NCBI GenBank assembly: GCA_021464525.1
Contig: JADRCO010001222.1
Location: 1-21,232, forward strand
DNA: 21,232 bases
Origin: Rhizophagus sp. LPA8_4_AMF
Taxonomy: Eukaryota > Glomeromycota > Glomeromycetes > Glomerales > Glomeraceae
Reading direction: 5' to 3'
In this document: piece by piece, positions 18,663 through 21,232 of the stretch
Numbering within the stretch: the stretch's first letter is position 1
Layout: each line of letters opens with the position of its first letter
Made by a program: the position numbers and the translations under genes
The notes under the pieces: generated by a model
What the model was told of the DNA's origin: nothing
Seen by the model: the letters and a program-made list of their open reading frames with translations, nothing else
Databases searched by the model: none

Positions 18663-19695
18663 CAGTGTTCGGCAAATGACTTGAAATGACAAATGAATTA
18701 AATGACAAGTCATTTGTCATTTGTCATTTGAAATTCAAATGACCAGTCATTTAAGTCATTTGACCAATATTAAATATTTTGAAAGTTTTTATTGATAATC
18801 TTATTTAACTTAAAGTAAAGAAATAAAAAATAAAAAATAAGCTTGTTTTATCTATGCAACAAAAAATTTTTTTATAGTGGCAAAAGATTTTTGTATCACG
18901 TGATTTATAATTTATATTTTACGAAAGAAAATTTAAAATTTAACCATTTTCGTTCGCTTTTCCAAATAATTTACTAATTTGGCAATTCTTGCCTTAACAA
19001 TCAACTCAAATTTACTGACCAGCCAAATGAGTCATACTGAGGCTTCTTCTAAGTTCTAACATTTCTGCATAATTAGCAGTCTTGAATCAAAATTATCCAT
19101 ATAAATTTTGTTTAACATTTCAAAATCCCATTAATTTTCACATTACTTGATTTATTTTAGCATTTTAATTTTAAAGTAAATAAATTATGCAATCATTTAT
19201 ATAATGAAAACTAAGTATAATTATAAACTAAAATTAAAAAGTTATGCTATATAGAAAAAATGAAAAATACATGAAATTGCTTTTTAAAATTTGAAGCCAT
19301 ACAGTACATTTCAATATAATTTTTTTATTGGCTTGTGTATGGAGTGGTGAAGAATAATACTGTAACAACTGGACAGATTTAATCAACCTAATGATATTAT
19401 ATATAATAGTTATGAAAAAATGATTTATGAAAAAAAGATTTACCGAATTGTTCGCTTTGTATTTTTCACAAATCACGTGATTATGAAATTAGGAATTGCC
19501 CAATAATCTTTCAGTATTATAATGACAAATGATCAAATGACAAATGATTGGTGTCATTTGTCATAATCATAAATCATTTGGCATTTGTCATTTTGCAAAT
19601 GACCCAAATGACAAATGCCAAATGATTTATGATTATGACAAAGGATTAGGCAAATCCTTTGAATGGTCAAATGACTAGATCATTTCCGAACACTG
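18663..19695. mobile_element. Non-autonomous hAT transposon, 1033 bp
   Basis: The element starts CAGTGTTCGGCAAATGAC and ends in ATCATTTCCGAACACTG, imperfect terminal inverted repeats of the CAGTG type. It is flanked by perfect 8-bp duplications CTGTAAAG. Both subterminal regions are packed with AAATGAC/GTCATTT words in both orientations (18677-18770 and 19518-19680), the usual layout of transposase-binding sites in hAT elements. A perfect 37-bp inverted repeat lies at 19557-19593 / 19606-19642. The interior is AT-rich and has no transposase frame; the 80-codon minus-strand frame at 19234-19476 shows no hAT motif. It would therefore depend on a transposase encoded elsewhere. It interrupts the dead PARP-like copy at its exon 1 splice donor. 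Confidence 0.9.
19557..19642. repeat. Perfect 37-bp inverted repeat inside the hAT element
   Basis: The left arm (19557-19593) begins TTTGTCATAATCATAAATCA and the right arm (19606-19642) is its exact reverse complement, with a 12-base spacer TGCAAATGACCC. It could form a stable hairpin or cruciform near the right end of the element. Confidence 0.92.
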
Positions 19696-19703
19696 CTGTA
19701 AAG
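19696..19703 (+). repeat. Right target-site duplication CTGTAAAG of the hAT element
   Basis: This is the exact copy of 18655-18662. Its final G is also the first base of the splice donor GTGAGT that corresponds to intron 1 of the intact PARP-like gene. Confidence 0.92.
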
Positions 19704-20535
19704 TGAGTGCATTATTATTTGTTATTGTTATAAGGTAATATTATTCTATCTAATTTACAAGCTTAAAATTAATTCATATCGGAAGGTTAATTACGAATTA
19801 TGGTGTGAAAAGATATATCGCAACTTTAGGATTTTTATGTTAGAATGAAATTTATATATATTTGTAAGATTATTCTCATTCAAATTGTAGCTCCCTGAAT
19901 TTTAAACTGGAATCATATAGTAATTTTTCCTGAAGTAACGTGGGAAATTATCTTGTGGAAATTTTAAGAAGATAACTCTAGGATGAATAAATGATTTTGA
20001 TTATGATTTTGACATAACCAATTGCTAATGATGATATTCTTATACCTAATATAAATATTAAATCCAAAGCCAGAATGAGTTCGAATGAGCACTTTAAATA
20101 CAATAGTTTATTGGAAGACAAAAGTAATAAGCATGATGATTGATGATTGGTAGTTAATTAACATCTTAGTTCCATACATAAGATGATTTTTAAACCTGTC
20201 TTTATCAGTATAGTAAATGGAAACTTATGCGACCACGTGTTTAATAAAATTATCAAGCACTCGTCCTCGAGTCATGGTGCCTTTGGTTGTGGGATTTATT
20301 TTATCGCAAACCTTCAAAGTCATACCAACATAATCATAGTTCTAGACATCTATATGATTCCGAACTGTGTTGATAAATTGTAGGAATCAGTTGAATTTAA
20401 AAGTTTCGTTGTACCTTCTTATAATTATCATGTAATATTGAAGAACCAAGTGATAAGGGTAACTTGGTAGTAGTGTATATGTGTCCCATGTTATCTAATT
20501 GTATATAAAGAGTTGGATTCAACACCTATAAGGTA

Positions 20536-20930
20536 ATACAGTTTATTATTTAAAATAAATTTCAAAGTTTCATAAGTATAATAATATATAATAAGGATAA
20601 TTGGCAGCAAACTTTAAATATGCAATATAAGATCAAATGTGTTGCTTTTGTACACGTAATCATATTTATTTTATTGTCATTTTTTTAGGTATTTTTCTCA
20701 GAATTTCTCAATCAACACTGATAGATGTTAAAGGAACGAGGATATTTAATTATTAATAATATTTCTTTATCATTAAAAAATATACTTTTTAATTTTAATT
20801 TCTATTAGGATTTTTTAACAATGCTTAATATTAGATAACATGTAAGTTGTAATTATTTTATAATTTTCCAACGACAGACAAATAAGTTAGTACCGATCAA
20901 AGAAAATTAAAATTTTATCTAATATCCCTT
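20536..20930. other. Downstream flank of the dead PARP-like copy
   Basis: No gene is seen. The segment at about 20725-20765 (GATGTTAAAGGAACGAGGATATTTAATTA...) matches the DNA downstream of the intact PARP-like gene (about 15267-15310), so the duplicated block includes at least 150-200 bases of 3' flank. Confidence 0.55.
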
Positions 20931-20940
20931 CATCTGTAAT

Positions 20941-21145
20941 GCAGGCAAATTTGCCTGCAATGATTTTAAATTTAAATTATTACATAATGAATATATTAAA
21001 TATAATAAAATTTATTAAAATACTGTACTGTGATCCTTTACCTATAATATAAGTTAAATTGGTTGTAAAATCTGGCATATTTAAACTTTTATATAAGATG
21101 CAGATCATTTAAACCATAAAAATTACCGCAGGCAAATTTGCCTGC
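20941..21145. mobile_element. Candidate ~205-bp miniature element bounded by 18-bp palindromes
   Basis: GCAGGCAAATTTGCCTGC, a perfect palindrome, occurs at 20941-20958 and again at 21128-21145. Between them is AT-rich DNA, and the sequence just inside each palindrome is loosely inverted (AATGATTTTAAATTTAAAT against the complement of TTTAAACCATAAAAATTACC). This fits a MITE whose terminal repeats are themselves palindromic. Clear target duplications are not seen. Confidence 0.45.
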
Positions 21146-21232
21146 AAAACTTCTAAGTAAAATTCTTAGGCATCCAATAATCATGTAAAGGTGAATTATA
21201 TCTCATTAGAATCGTCTCATCAAGACGAATCT
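21146..21232. other. Window end, no feature seen
   Basis: AT-rich DNA with no recognisable motif before the window ends. Confidence 0.3.

Larger units (their letters stand above)
18640..20535 (+). pseudogene. Dead second copy of the PARP-like gene, split by a hAT element
   Basis: The order of matches to the intact gene is: end of exon 1 (GCAGTTGTATGAGCTGTAAA, 18642-18661), then the hAT insertion, then the donor GTGAGT at 19703-19708 with intron 1; exon 2 scrap (GGTTAATTACGAATTATGGTGTG, about 19783-19825); exon 3 (GTAGCTCCCTGAATTTTAAACTGGAA to TTTTAAGAAG, 19888-19975) with an internal deletion; exon 4 scrap (CAGAATGAGTTCGAATGAGCAC, about 20070); exon 6 (ACCTGTCTTTATCAGTATAG to the end, 20190-20530). 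The GAFGCGIYF... region is partly readable (66 codons open at 20183-20383), but the FHGSS catalytic strand is deleted and the C-terminal part is shifted. Most of exon 1 is not recognisable upstream of the hAT element. The copy is in the same orientation as the intact gene, about 5 kb away, with the F-box gene in between. Confidence 0.85.

Noticed and set aside
20183..20383. 66-codon frame as a small gene
   Set aside because: It is the remaining open part of the dead PARP-like copy and lacks the catalytic His strand and the C-terminus.
1..21232. tRNA or rRNA genes and CRISPR arrays
   Set aside because: I looked for T-loop words (GGTTCGAATCC-like), cloverleaf pairs and regularly spaced repeats on both strands and found none that fit. 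The short tandem repeats lack unique spacers.

Overview
This window looks like nuclear DNA of an arbuscular mycorrhizal fungus of the Rhizophagus irregularis type (Glomeromycotina). That placement is an inference from recalled family patterns; no database search was run. The support is a very AT-rich background with T/A homopolymer tracts, short phase-respecting GT-AG introns, and members of families greatly expanded in that lineage: zinc-knuckle TKL-type kinases, F-box/LRR proteins, fungal PARP-like proteins and NYN-domain proteins. These sit among many decayed transposons.

Layout. At 1-350 there is a hexamer microsatellite and AT-rich upstream DNA. At 352-3376 (+) I model a five-exon kinase gene of about 900 residues. 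Its first four exons carry a tandem array of zinc-knuckle plus kinase N-lobe modules, and only the last module continues into a full C-lobe. From 3377 to about 8.9 kb there is no intact gene; the stretch holds two miniature inverted-repeat elements, a 490-base polypurine tract, two decayed F-box/LRR fragments and a TGGCTATG-type repeat. From 8.9 to 12.8 kb lies a graveyard: pieces of non-LTR retrotransposons (RNase H and reverse transcriptase), a MULE transposase scrap, a broken NYN-domain gene and a small broken reading frame.

At 13725-15131 (+) is a six-exon gene for a PARP-like ADP-ribosyltransferase of 318 residues with three N-terminal cysteine modules and an intact H-Y-E triad. At 15829-17307 (-) is an intact single-exon F-box/LRR gene. 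At about 18640-20535 (+) a second, dead copy of the PARP-like gene follows. It is split by a 1033-bp non-autonomous hAT element that inserted exactly over the exon 1 splice donor and left a perfect 8-bp target duplication. Two copies of an 18-bp palindrome lie at the right edge.

The three intact genes do not form a pathway that the sequence shows. The common theme is expansion and decay of lineage-specific families: exon duplication within the kinase, tandem gene duplication of the PARP-like gene, and dispersed F-box relics. The most notable observations are the N-lobe module array in the kinase and the hAT insertion at the splice site.
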